The position numbers were made by a program, and so were the translations under genes. Below, piece by piece: positions 41,860 through 49,297 of a stretch of DNA of 64,000 nt. Below the pieces are notes generated by a model that saw only the letters and a list, made by a program, of their open reading frames with translations, made no database searches and was not told the DNA's origin. This DNA is from Streptomyces wuyuanensis (lineage in GTDB: Bacteria > Actinomycetota > Actinomycetes > Streptomycetales > Streptomycetaceae), in the NCBI RefSeq assembly GCF_900103455.1, contig NZ_FNHI01000024.1, positions 88,872 to 152,871 on the forward strand, in the 5' to 3' direction. Numbering within the stretch: the stretch's first letter is position 1; each line of letters begins with the position of its first letter.

Positions 41860-43196
41860 AATTCGGTTGCCGCGACCGTCCCGCCCACCGAGCATGGCCG
41901 GACGTGGCATCACGACTGCGCGGCTCGCTGCTCCCCGACCTCTCGCCCTGGCGCTCCTCACGCGACTTCCGTCTGCTGTGGGTGCAGGGGCTCATCGCGT
42001 TCTTCAGCAGCTTCATGGCGATGGTGGCGCTGCCGCTGCAGATCAAGGACCTCACGGGCTCGCCGCTCGCGGTCGGGATCATGGGCGCCGTGGAGCTCGT
42101 GCCGCTGATCGTGTTCGGGCTGTACGGGGGCGCGCTCGCCGATGCGGTGGACCGGCGCAGGGTGCTGGTCCTCACCGAGGGCGGCATGGCCGCGATGGCC
42201 ACGATCCTGCTGGTCAACGCGTTGCTGCCGACGCCGGCGCTGTGGCCGCTGTACGTCGTCGCGGCCGGTGTCTCCGCGCTCGCCGGTCTGCAGCGCCCCG
42301 CCCTGGACTCCCTGACGGCCCGGATCGTGCCGCACGACCAGCAGACCGCGGCGGCCGCGCTCAACGCGCTGCGCTGGCAGCTCGGCGCGATCGCCGGGCC
42401 CGCGCTGGCCGGGCTGGTCGTGGCGTACGCGGGACACGCGACGGCATATACCACGACGGCCGTCGGCTTCGTCGTCTCCGTGCTGCTGTGTTCCCGGCTC
42501 TCCCCCACCCCGCCCGCGCACGACGCCGAGAAGCCGTCGCTGCGCGGCATCGCGGAGGGCGCCCGGTACGCGTGGAGCCGGCCGGTGCTGCTCGGCACGT
42601 ACGCCGTGGACCTGGCCGCGATGTTCTTCGCGTTCCCCAACACGATCTTCCCGTTCCTCGCCGACGAACTCGACGCGGAGTGGTCGCTGGGGCTGATGTA
42701 CGCGGCCGGGTCGGTCGGCTCGCTGCTGCTCAGCCTGACCAGCGGATGGACGTCGCGGGTGCGCCGGCACGGCCTGTTCGTGGTGTTCGGCGCCGCCGGA
42801 TGGGGGCTGGCGGTCGCCGCGGCCGGCTGGTTCACGAACGTCTGGCTGGTGCTGCTCTGCCTCGCCTTCGCGGGCGCCGGCGACATGCTGAGCGGACTCG
42901 GCCGCTCCACCATCTGGAACCAGACGATCCCGGAGTCCCTGCGAGGCCGCCTCGCCGGCATCGAGGTGCTGTCGTACAGCGTGGGGCCGCAGCTGGGCCA
43001 GGTGCGCGCGGGCGCGGTGGCCGGCTGGACCGGCACCCGGGCGGCGTTCTGGAGCGGCGGGCTGCTCTGCGTGGCCTCGGTGGGCCTGCTGACCGCGGCG
43101 CTGCCGAAGCTCGTCACCTACGACGCCACGACGGACGAGGACGCCCTGCGCCGCCGCGCCCAGAAGGAGGGGACGGCGGCGGAGGCGGCGGTGTGA
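41856..43196 (+). CDS. MFS transporter, EntS-like
   Basis: Twelve-helix carrier of up to 446 residues. The core starts SPWRSSRDFRLLWVQGLIAFF, motif A appears as GGALADAVDRRRVLVLTE, and LRGRLAGIEVLSYSVGPQLG (cited in part: LRGRLAGIE) matches the EntS/enterobactin-exporter branch. It could export siderophores or other small molecules. Start choice: GTG 41856 overlaps the upstream stop by 4 bp (coupling); GTG 41904 would remove 16 poorly conserved residues. Neither has a good ribosome site. Confidence 0.85.
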   Translation: MKFGCRDRPAHRAWPDVASRLRGSLLPDLSPWRSSRDFRLLWVQGLIAFFSSFMAMVALPLQIKDLTGSPLAVGIMGAVELVPLIVFGLYGGALADAVDRRRVLVLTEGGMAAMATILLVNALLPTPALWPLYVVAAGVSALAGLQRPALDSLTARIVPHDQQTAAAALNALRWQLGAIAGPALAGLVVAYAGHATAYTTTAVGFVVSVLLCSRLSPTPPAHDAEKPSLRGIAEGARYAWSRPVLLGTYAVDLAAMFFAFPNTIFPFLADELDAEWSLGLMYAAGSVGSLLLSLTSGWTSRVRRHGLFVVFGAAGWGLAVAAAGWFTNVWLVLLCLAFAGAGDMLSGLGRSTIWNQTIPESLRGRLAGIEVLSYSVGPQLGQVRAGAVAGWTGTRAAFWSGGLLCVASVGLLTAALPKLVTYDATTDEDALRRRAQKEGTAAEAAV

Positions 43197-43380
43197 CGGA
43201 CGGCCCCGCGGACGGCCTGCACCCGGCGAGCCGGTGGGACGGCTCCGCGAACGGCGGACCGAAGCGCGGCCCGGGCGCACGGCCGGCGGCTCGAAGGGAC
43301 GGCCCGGCGCGACGCACGGCCGGCGACTCCGGGCGGCGCACGGCCGGCGCCCTCGGCCGGCGGCGCGGTACGCCGCGCGG

Positions 43381-43611
43381 TCAGTCGGTGGTCTCGCCGC
43401 CACGCGGCGCGTCGTGCCACCGCGGGTCGTTCTCCCACTCGAGGTTCCGCTCCCGCGCGAGTTCCATCGCGTGCGTGGCCTCCTCGCGGGTGGCGTACGG
43501 ACCGAAGCGGTCCTTCGCCGGGCACTCGGGCCCCTCCTCGACCTTCTTGTGCTCCAGGCAGTAGTACCACTCGCCCGGCTTGCCCACCGTGCGCTTCTTG
43601 AACAGGGCCAT
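43381..43611 (-). CDS. Small conserved hypothetical protein
   Basis: Soluble protein of 76 residues (MALFKKRTVGKPGEWYYCLEH) with two Cys (YYCLEHK and PECPAKDRF) that could form a small zinc site or disulphide. It continues with FGPYATREEATHAMELARERN, a sequence resembling SPOR-like helix starts (cited in part), and ends with acidic and Trp-rich residues. GAAGGAG 6 bp upstream fixes the ATG at 43611. Convergent with the MFS gene, divergent from map. Function unknown. Confidence 0.75.
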   Translation of the reverse strand: MALFKKRTVGKPGEWYYCLEHKKVEEGPECPAKDRFGPYATREEATHAMELARERNLEWENDPRWHDAPRGGETTD

Positions 43612-43709
43612 CGTCGGCTCCTTCCTCTGACCCATGCTGCCCCGACGTCTTCCCCTTCGCCCGGGGACGACGCCTCACCCGGCGCCCCGGGACGCCGGGA
43701 ACCCCCGGT

Positions 43710-43715
43710 TAGACT
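43710..43715 (+). promoter_or_regulatory. -10 box for leaderless map
   Basis: TAGACT ends 7 bp before the map ATG, so the transcript should begin at or next to the start codon. No ribosome site is present and no clear -35 was found. Confidence 0.6.
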
Positions 43716-43722
43716 CGCTGGC

Positions 43723-44580
43723 ATGTCTGGCCAGTCGCTGCTCGTACCAGGGAAGCTCTCTCCCACCCGTTCCGTACCCGGAAACATCCGGCGCCCCGAG
43801 TACGTCGGGAAGCCCGCCCCCAAGCCGTACACCGGGCCCGAGGTCCAGGACGCCGAGACGATCGAGCGGATGCGCATCGCGGGCCGTATCGCCGCTCAGG
43901 CGATGGAGGAGGCCGCGAAGCTCATCGCCCCGGGCGTGACCACGGACGAACTCGACCGGGTCGCACACGACTTCATGTGCGACCACGGGGCGTACCCGTC
44001 GACGCTCGGCTATCGGGGCTTCCCGAAGTCGCTGTGCTCCTCGGTCAACGAGGTCATCTGCCACGGCATCCCCGACTCCACGGTGCTGCGCGACGGGGAC
44101 ATCGTGAACCTGGACGTCACCGCGTACCTCAACGGCGTGCACGGCGACAACAACGCCACCTATCTGTGCGGCGACGTGGACGAGGAGTCGAAGCTGCTGG
44201 TCGAGCGGACGCGGGAGTCGCTCAACCGCGCGATCAAGGCGGTCAGGCCCGGCCGCCAGATCAACGTCATCGGACGGGTCATCGAGTCGTACGCGAAGCG
44301 GTTCGGCTACGGAGTCGTGCGCGACTTCACCGGCCACGGCATCAACTCCTCCTTCCACTCCGGGCTGATCATCCCGCACTACGACAGCCCGCACGCGACG
44401 ACGGTGATGCAGCCCGGCATGACGTTCACCATCGAACCGATGCTGACCCTCGGGACGCACGAGTACGACATGTGGGACGACGGCTGGACCGTGGTGACGA
44501 AGGACCGGAAGCGGACCGCGCAGTTCGAGCACACGCTGGTGGTGACGGAGACGGGCGCCGACATCCTGACGTTGCCCTGA
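43723..44580 (+). CDS. map: Methionine aminopeptidase, type I
   Basis: Removes the initiator methionine from nascent proteins. It has 285 residues. Dinuclear metal-site residues are visible in the pita-bread fold: His in CHGIPDSTVLRDG, Asp in VNLDVTAYLNGVHGDNN (D at both positions), His in FTGHGINSSFHSG, Glu in TIEPMLTLG and Glu in FEHTLVVTE. The 40-residue N-terminal extension (SPTRSVPGNIRRPEYVGKP) carries the PxxPxxP-like segment typical of actinobacterial MapA. Leaderless start behind TAGACT. Confidence 0.95.
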   Translation: MSGQSLLVPGKLSPTRSVPGNIRRPEYVGKPAPKPYTGPEVQDAETIERMRIAGRIAAQAMEEAAKLIAPGVTTDELDRVAHDFMCDHGAYPSTLGYRGFPKSLCSSVNEVICHGIPDSTVLRDGDIVNLDVTAYLNGVHGDNNATYLCGDVDEESKLLVERTRESLNRAIKAVRPGRQINVIGRVIESYAKRFGYGVVRDFTGHGINSSFHSGLIIPHYDSPHATTVMQPGMTFTIEPMLTLGTHEYDMWDDGWTVVTKDRKRTAQFEHTLVVTETGADILTLP

Positions 44581-44629
44581 CGTGTTTCCCGGGTAGCGTT
44601 TTTACCGACAGGTCGTCGGGAACCAGTTG

Positions 44630-44647
44630 ACTTAGGTAAGCCTAAGT
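44630..44647 (+). promoter_or_regulatory. Iron box (DmdR/IdeR-like) of haem oxygenase gene
   Basis: Perfect inverted repeat ACTTAGG-TAAG-CCTAAGT in a local AT-rich patch, 49 bp before the haem oxygenase start. It resembles the actinobacterial DmdR/IdeR consensus TTAGGTTAGSCTAACCTAA. The site would repress the gene when iron is sufficient. Confidence 0.8.
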
Positions 44648-44695
44648 AAGAGGATCCCACTGGTTCCCGTCCCCATCGGTCCCCGGAGGCCCGCC

Positions 44696-45358
44696 TTGGA
44701 CACGCTGGACACGCCCTTCTCGACCCTGATCCGTGTCGCGTCGCACGAACAGCACACCGAGGCGGAGACGTCGACCTTCATGAGCGATCTGCTCGGCGGC
44801 CGGCTGGCGGTCGAGGCGTACGCGCGCTACACGGAGCAGCTGTGGTTCGTGTACCGGGCGCTGGAGGAGTCCGCGGGCGCGCTCGACGGCGACCCGGTCG
44901 CGGGGCCGTTCATCCGGCCGGAGCTGTTCCGCACGGCCGAGCTGGAGCGGGACCTGGCGCACCTGCGCGGCCCGGGCTGGCGCGACGACCTGCGCCCGCT
45001 TCCCGCCACTGCCGCGTACGCGGCACGGGTCGAGGAGTGCGCCCGCACCTGGCCGGCGGGCTATGTGGCCCACCACTACACCCGTTACCTCGGGGACCTC
45101 TCCGGCGGCCAGATCATCCGCGACAAGGCCGAGCGCACCTGGGGCTTCGCCCGCAAGGGCGACGGCGTCCGCTTCTACGTCTTCGAGCAGATCACCAACC
45201 CGGCGGCGTTCAAGCGGGGTTACCGGGAACTGCTGGACGCGGTGAACGCGGACGACCTCGAGAAGCAGCGCATCATCGAGGAGTGCAGGCGCGCCTTCGA
45301 CTTCAACGGCGCCGTCTTCCGCGAGCTGGGACGGGAGTTCCCGCTCAGCGCGGCGTGA
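44696..45358 (+). CDS. hmuO: Haem oxygenase (biliverdin-producing)
   Basis: Degrades haem to biliverdin, CO and Fe2+, releasing iron. It has 220 residues, all-helical. The proximal haem ligand is H20 (QHTEAETSTFM, aligned with HmuO of corynebacteria). The distal helix is YLGDLSGGQIIRDKAE, and FYVFEQI and EECRRAFDFN are also conserved. TTG start, set by GGAGG at 44685-44689 (6 bp spacing). It lies behind an iron box, so it is expressed under iron limitation. The usual partner haem-uptake genes are found only as remnants 1 kb downstream. Confidence 0.93.
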   Translation: MDTLDTPFSTLIRVASHEQHTEAETSTFMSDLLGGRLAVEAYARYTEQLWFVYRALEESAGALDGDPVAGPFIRPELFRTAELERDLAHLRGPGWRDDLRPLPATAAYAARVEECARTWPAGYVAHHYTRYLGDLSGGQIIRDKAERTWGFARKGDGVRFYVFEQITNPAAFKRGYRELLDAVNADDLEKQRIIEECRRAFDFNGAVFRELGREFPLSAA

Positions 45359-45478
45359 GGGCGGACTGACGGGCGGTGGCGGCCCCGCGTGATCCCGGGA
45401 TCCGGTTCCTCGCGAGCCGGCACCCCCGCCACGCCCCGGCACCCCCGCCGCCTTCCCTGACAGTGGCCGCGCGAGCCG

Positions 45479-46141
45479 TCAGTGGCGCGCGAGCCGCACG
45501 CGGCCGCCGAGTTCGATCAGGCCGTCGGGGCCGGGAGCCGTCAGGATCTGGGAGCCGCTGCCCTGGGTGATGTTCAGTGCCCGTCCGAGCTGTTCGGTCA
45601 GCAGCAGCGCCGCCGCTCCGGTTGCCTCGTCCTCGTCGATGCCGTCGCCACGGCCGGGGAAAGCGCGGGCCCGGATCCGGCCCGCGGCCTCGTCCTCCCA
45701 CGCCCACGCGTACGTCCATTCGCCGGGTGGGGGCACGTCCAGCGCCTCGACCTCGGCCGCCGAGCCGTACCGGCGCAGGGTGCGCGGCGGGGCCCACTCG
45801 GCGGGTGCGGTGATCCAGGTGAACTCGCCGTCGGAGCGCACCCATACCTCTCCCGCAGGCGGGTTGACCGCTTCGAGGTCCAGCAGCCAGGCCACCCCGA
45901 CGAGCGGGTGGCCGGCGAACGGCAGGCGTGCGGCCGGGGTGTAGATGTCGACGACGCCGCGCTCGGGGTCGTCGACGAACACGGTCTCGCTGAAGCCGAG
46001 TTCGGTTGCGAGCGCCTGGCGGGACTTCTCGTCCGGGTACGGCCGCCCGTCGCGCACGACGCCGAGGGCGTTGCCGTGGCGGCCGTCGCCGGAGCAGAAG
46101 ACGCGCAGGACGTCGAGGCCGCGGGGTCGTTCGTGTGTCAC
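45479..46141 (-). CDS. PhzF-family isomerase-like protein, copy 1
   Basis: Protein of 220 residues with the diaminopimelate-epimerase-like PhzF fold. It has LRVFCSGDGRHGNALGVV near the start, ALATELGFSETVFV (catalytic Glu position as in PhzF) and RLPFAGHPLVGVAWLL. GDGIDEDEATGAAALLL near the C-terminus is also present. Shorter than typical PhzF (about 280), so part of the second domain is reduced. GTG at 46141 is chosen; an in-frame ATG upstream would run into the HtaA remnant. Reaction unknown. Confidence 0.8.
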   Translation of the reverse strand: MTHERPRGLDVLRVFCSGDGRHGNALGVVRDGRPYPDEKSRQALATELGFSETVFVDDPERGVVDIYTPAARLPFAGHPLVGVAWLLDLEAVNPPAGEVWVRSDGEFTWITAPAEWAPPRTLRRYGSAAEVEALDVPPPGEWTYAWAWEDEAAGRIRARAFPGRGDGIDEDEATGAAALLLTEQLGRALNITQGSGSQILTAPGPDGLIELGGRVRLARH

Positions 46142-46149
46142 CCGGGCAT

Positions 46150-46596
46150 TCAAGCATCCCCGTACGACACGGACCGGCAGGGCCGCGTCCACCGGCTCGG
46201 TGGCGGACGCGACCCTGCCGGGTCTTGAGGGGGCGTCAGCCCTGGGCGGCGGCGGACCGCGACGACGACACCGGCGCCGGCGGCGGCGATCGCGCCCGAA
46301 GCGGCGAGCAGCGCGCCCGCCGGGACCTCGGAGCCGGTGGTGGCGAGGGCTCCGCCGCCGCCCACCGAGCCGCCCGCGGAACCGCCGACCGTGCCCCCAC
46401 CCGTGGTGGAGCCGCCGGAGGTGGAGCCGCCCGACGTGTCACCGCCGGAGGTGGAGCCGCCCGAGCTGCCGCCGGTGGTGGCGGGCAGTTCGGCGTCCGG
46501 GTCCAGCGAAAGGGCCACGGTCACCGGGTCGACGGCCGTGCCCGGCTGGTAGAACGGCTCGCCGTTCGGACCCGCGAACTGCGCGGCGCCGTCCTT
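46150..46596 (-). pseudogene. Remnant: C-terminus of HtaA-type surface haem-binding protein
   Basis: Open frame of about 148 codons without its N-terminus. It begins at the 46596 junction with KDGAAQFAGPNGEPFYQPG then TAVDPVTVALSL, matching the end of an HtaA (haem-transport-associated) domain. A Gly/Ser/Thr linker (GGSSGGSTSGG) follows, then a sortase-type LATTGS signal, a membrane helix (VPAGALLAASGAIAAAGAG) and basic RRR. The expected stop soon after RRR is one base out of frame (TGA at about 46225), so the frame runs on to 46150, hinting at an additional frameshift. Everything before the HtaA end is missing. Identification is from motif memory. Confidence 0.62.
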
Positions 46597-46597
46597 G

Positions 46598-46774
46598 CTG
46601 ATCCGCGACGAACTGCTCAGCGACGTCTACCGGCAGCCGGTCGAAGTGCTGCCCCACCCGCGTACCGGCACCCCGCTCGTCGTGCCGAAACGGGAGTTTC
46701 GACCCGCACTTGCCCCGCCCGGGGGGCGGTCACAGCGGTGCCGTGACCTCCTCTTTTCCGGTGCGCGGGGATGA
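46598..46774 (+). pseudogene. Remnant: C-terminal tail of HmuV-type haem ABC ATPase
   Basis: The plus-strand frame reads LIRDELLSDVYRQPVEVLPHP then RTGTPLVVPKR, a typical C-terminal end of HmuV/FepC-like ATPases. No Walker A, signature or Walker B remains. It abuts the HtaA remnant on the opposite strand at 46596/46598, so the junction joins two gene ends in inverted orientation. The frame continues about 25 codons past the expected end to a TGA at 46772. The tail identity is probable rather than certain. Confidence 0.62.
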
Positions 46775-46804
46775 GATCCGAATCACTGGACGGGCCGGTG
46801 CCAC

Positions 46805-46823
46805 TCAGGTAAGGCTCGGTTAA
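46805..46823 (+). promoter_or_regulatory. Iron box upstream of efe locus remnant
   Basis: TCAGGTAAGGCTCGGTTAA matches most positions of the 19-bp DmdR/IdeR iron box and precedes the EfeO start by 78 bp. With the box at 44630 it marks this district as iron-regulated. Confidence 0.65.
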
Positions 46824-46900
46824 GTTGGGCCCGCCTCAACGGCCTTGCCGCCGCGTCGGCACCCTGACCCGTCCCCGTCGCCCGTCCCCGTGGAGCCCGT

Positions 46901-47237
46901 ATGCGACCCGCCCGCCTGTCCGTCGTCACCGCCGTCGCAGCGGTTTCCGCGCTCACCGCCGTCACGGGCTGCGCCGAGAAGAGCGACGCCAAGGGCGGCA
47001 GCGGTGCCATCGCCGTGACCGCGAAGGACGATTCCTGCGAGGTGTCGGTGAAGGAGTTCCCGGCCGGCCATGTCCGGCTGGACACCGACGTCGCCCGCGG
47101 CTTCGTACCGGTTCGGCGGAGCCTGGCCGCCGACGACCTCAACGAGTACATCCAGCACGTGGGTTCGGCGCTGTACGCGATCCCGCCGGGAGTCCGGGGA
47201 CAAGGACGACTGGTGGGGCCGGGCGCTGTTCTCGTGA
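46901..47237 (+). pseudogene. Deletion scar: EfeO N-terminus joined to EfeB C-terminus
   Basis: The frame starts as an EfeO lipoprotein: signal peptide with lipobox AVTGC, then AIAVTAKDDSCEVSVKEFPA and GHVRLD of the cupredoxin domain. Near 47085 it switches to the C-terminus of an EfeB/DyP-type peroxidase: GFVPVRRSLAADDLNEYIQ, HVGSALYAIPPGVR. After VR the EfeB ending DKDDWWGRALFS with TGA at 47235 is in another frame. A run of four G at 47196-47199 has one base too many; unfrozen, the frame drifts to 47272. About two thirds of EfeO and nearly all of EfeB are absent. No functional product is expected. Confidence 0.78.
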
Positions 47238-47253
47238 GCGGAAGGGACCTCCT

Positions 47254-48195
47254 GTGTTCGGCAACTATCTGATCGGGCTGCGCGAGGGGCTGGAGGCCGG
47301 ACTGGTCGTCTGCATCCTCGTCGCCTATCTGGTCAAGACGGGCCGCAGGGACGCGCTGAAGCCGGTGTGGGCCGGCATCGCCGTCGCCTGCGGGGTGTCC
47401 CTCGCCTTCGGCGCCGCGCTCGAATTCGGCTCCCGGGAGCTGGCGTTCGAGGCTCAGGAGCTGCTGGGCGGCACCCTGTCGATCGTCGCGGTCGGCCTGG
47501 TCACCTGGATGGTCTTCTGGATGCGGCGCACCGCCCGGCAGCTGCGGGCCGAACTGCACGGGAGGCTGGACGCCGCGCTGCGGATGGGTACCGGTGCGCT
47601 GGTCGCCACGGCGTTCCTGGCGGTGGGCCGGGAGGGCCTGGAGACCGCGCTGTTCGTCTGGGCGTCGGTCCGGGCGGCCGCGGACACCGCCGGGTCCTCC
47701 GCACCGCTCGCCGGGGTCCTGCTGGGCATCGCGACGGCTGTGCTGCTCAGCTGGCTGTTCTACCGGGCCGCCCTGCGGATCAACCTGGCGAGGTTCTTCA
47801 CCTGGACGGGCGGGATGCTGGTGGTCGTGGCCGCCGGTGTCCTGGCGTACGGCGTCCACGATCTGCAGGAGGCCCGCTTCCTGGACGGCCTCGCCGACAA
47901 GGCGTTCGACATCAGCGCCACCGTCCCGCCGGACAGCTGGTACGGCACGCTGCTGAAGGGCGTGTTCAACTTCCAGCCGAACCCGACCGTGCTCCAGGTC
48001 ACGGTGTGGGCGCTGTATCTGGTCCCGACACTCACGCTGTTCCTCGCCCCGGTAGGGTTCGGACGGTCAGTGCGGGGCGGCGAGGAACAGAAGGCAACCG
48101 ATGAGCAGGCTGGGTCGGGCGGCAACGGGGCTCGCGGCGGTGACGGTGCTGTCGCTGACGGCGAGCGGGTGCGTGACGGTGCACGGCGAGCTTGA
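47254..48195 (+). CDS. efeU: EfeU/FTR1-family iron permease
   Basis: Membrane iron permease of 313 residues with about seven helices. It has both REGLE-type iron-binding motifs: REGLEAGLVVC near residue 8 and REGLETALFVW near residue 125. In EfeUOB systems EfeO and EfeB deliver ferric or ferrous iron to this channel; here both are reduced to a scar 17 bp upstream. GTG start with GGAAGGGA upstream. The hydrophobic part ends near residue 270 and a Gly/Glu/Arg-rich tail continues for 40 residues, overlapping the next gene by 95 bp. Confidence 0.9.
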   Translation: MFGNYLIGLREGLEAGLVVCILVAYLVKTGRRDALKPVWAGIAVACGVSLAFGAALEFGSRELAFEAQELLGGTLSIVAVGLVTWMVFWMRRTARQLRAELHGRLDAALRMGTGALVATAFLAVGREGLETALFVWASVRAAADTAGSSAPLAGVLLGIATAVLLSWLFYRAALRINLARFFTWTGGMLVVVAAGVLAYGVHDLQEARFLDGLADKAFDISATVPPDSWYGTLLKGVFNFQPNPTVLQVTVWALYLVPTLTLFLAPVGFGRSVRGGEEQKATDEQAGSGGNGARGGDGAVADGERVRDGARRA

Positions 48196-49090
48196 GGTCG
48201 TACCGTCGGCGACGAATGCTGAGGCCGAGCAGGCCCTCCAGGACTTCACCGACGCCTACAACGCGGCCGACAAGGCCTACGACCCGGCCCTCGACGCCGG
48301 CCGGGTCACGGGCGCGCTGGGCGCGATCAACCAGGCGGGCCTGAAGGCCCGCAGCATCACCACGCCCGGCGGCAATCCGCGGCACCGCCCGCTGGAGCTG
48401 AGCGACACGACCTACCACATCCCCAAGAAGGCGGGCTGGCCGCGCTTCTTCGTCGCGGACGCCGACAGCAATCGGGACACCGACTCGGGCGACCAGGACA
48501 GCCGCTGGCTGATCGTGTTCGTCAAGAACAGCAACAAGCAGCTGTGGGAGGCCGCGTATCTGGCGATCCTCTCGCCGGGCGAGGTGCCGAAGTTCCGCAC
48601 CGACCAGGAGGGCTGGGCGGAGCCGGTGGCCCCCGACTCCGACGTGACGGCCGTCGCCCCGCGCGATCTCAGCGAGGAGTACGCCTCGTACCTGCGGACG
48701 GGCAGGCCGCGGCACTTCGCCGACGGCGCGCACACGAGCGGCTGGCGGCAGGTGCGGGAGCAGAACGGCCGGCGGGCGGGGCTGAGCACGCAGTACGTCG
48801 ACCAGGCACTGGACACCGGGGACTTCGCACCCCTCGGCCTGGCCACGCAGGACGGCGGGGCGCTGGTGTTCTTCGCGCTGCGCTACTTCGACCGGCAGAC
48901 GGCCGCGCAGGGCTACCGGCCCAAGGTGAGCCAGGACGTGAAGGCGCTCCTGACCGGCGAGGTGAAGAGCACGCTCACCAAGGAGTGGGTGTCCAGCCAG
49001 GCGGTCACGGTGGCCCCGAAGGGCGCCGCCGGCCCGCCGGTGCGGATCATCAGCCGGCTGCAGGGAGTGACGGCGGCGCGCGGGTCGTAG
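48101..49090 (+). CDS. Secreted lipoprotein, unknown function
   Basis: Lipoprotein of 329 residues: basic start MSRLGRAATGL, hydrophobic segment and lipobox LTASGC (Cys at 24). The mature part has charged helices (EAEQALQDFTDAYNAADKAYD, cited in part) and an alpha/beta fold with RWLIVFVKNSNKQLWEAAY. No known domain recognised. It overlaps the EfeU C-terminal coding region by 95 bp in another frame, with GGAACAGAAGG upstream as ribosome site, so it is probably co-transcribed with efeU. Confidence 0.72.
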   Translation: MSRLGRAATGLAAVTVLSLTASGCVTVHGELEVVPSATNAEAEQALQDFTDAYNAADKAYDPALDAGRVTGALGAINQAGLKARSITTPGGNPRHRPLELSDTTYHIPKKAGWPRFFVADADSNRDTDSGDQDSRWLIVFVKNSNKQLWEAAYLAILSPGEVPKFRTDQEGWAEPVAPDSDVTAVAPRDLSEEYASYLRTGRPRHFADGAHTSGWRQVREQNGRRAGLSTQYVDQALDTGDFAPLGLATQDGGALVFFALRYFDRQTAAQGYRPKVSQDVKALLTGEVKSTLTKEWVSSQAVTVAPKGAAGPPVRIISRLQGVTAARGS

Positions 49091-49246
49091 CACCGCGCGG
49101 CCTGCCGGGCGCGCGAGCCCGACGGCACAGCGGACAGCGGTCCGGCGGGCGGGTGGTACGGCGGCGGGCGGTAAAACGGCCCACGGCACAGCCGTCCGCC
49201 GACTCAACCGCCAGGCGGCCCAACGGCTCGACGAACCGCCGGCCCG

Positions 49247-49297
49247 CGGCTCAACGGCTCGACGGCTCGACGGCTCAACGGCTCAACGGCTCAACGG
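49247..49297. repeat. 8-bp tandem repeat at 3' end of prim-pol-like gene
   Basis: Six copies of CGGCTCRA (R = A or G) plus a partial copy. The stop codon of the minus-strand gene (49283-49285) lies inside the array. The rest of the 192-bp gap from 49091 shows degenerate related units (GGCTCGACGA, GACTCAACCG). Confidence 0.85.
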
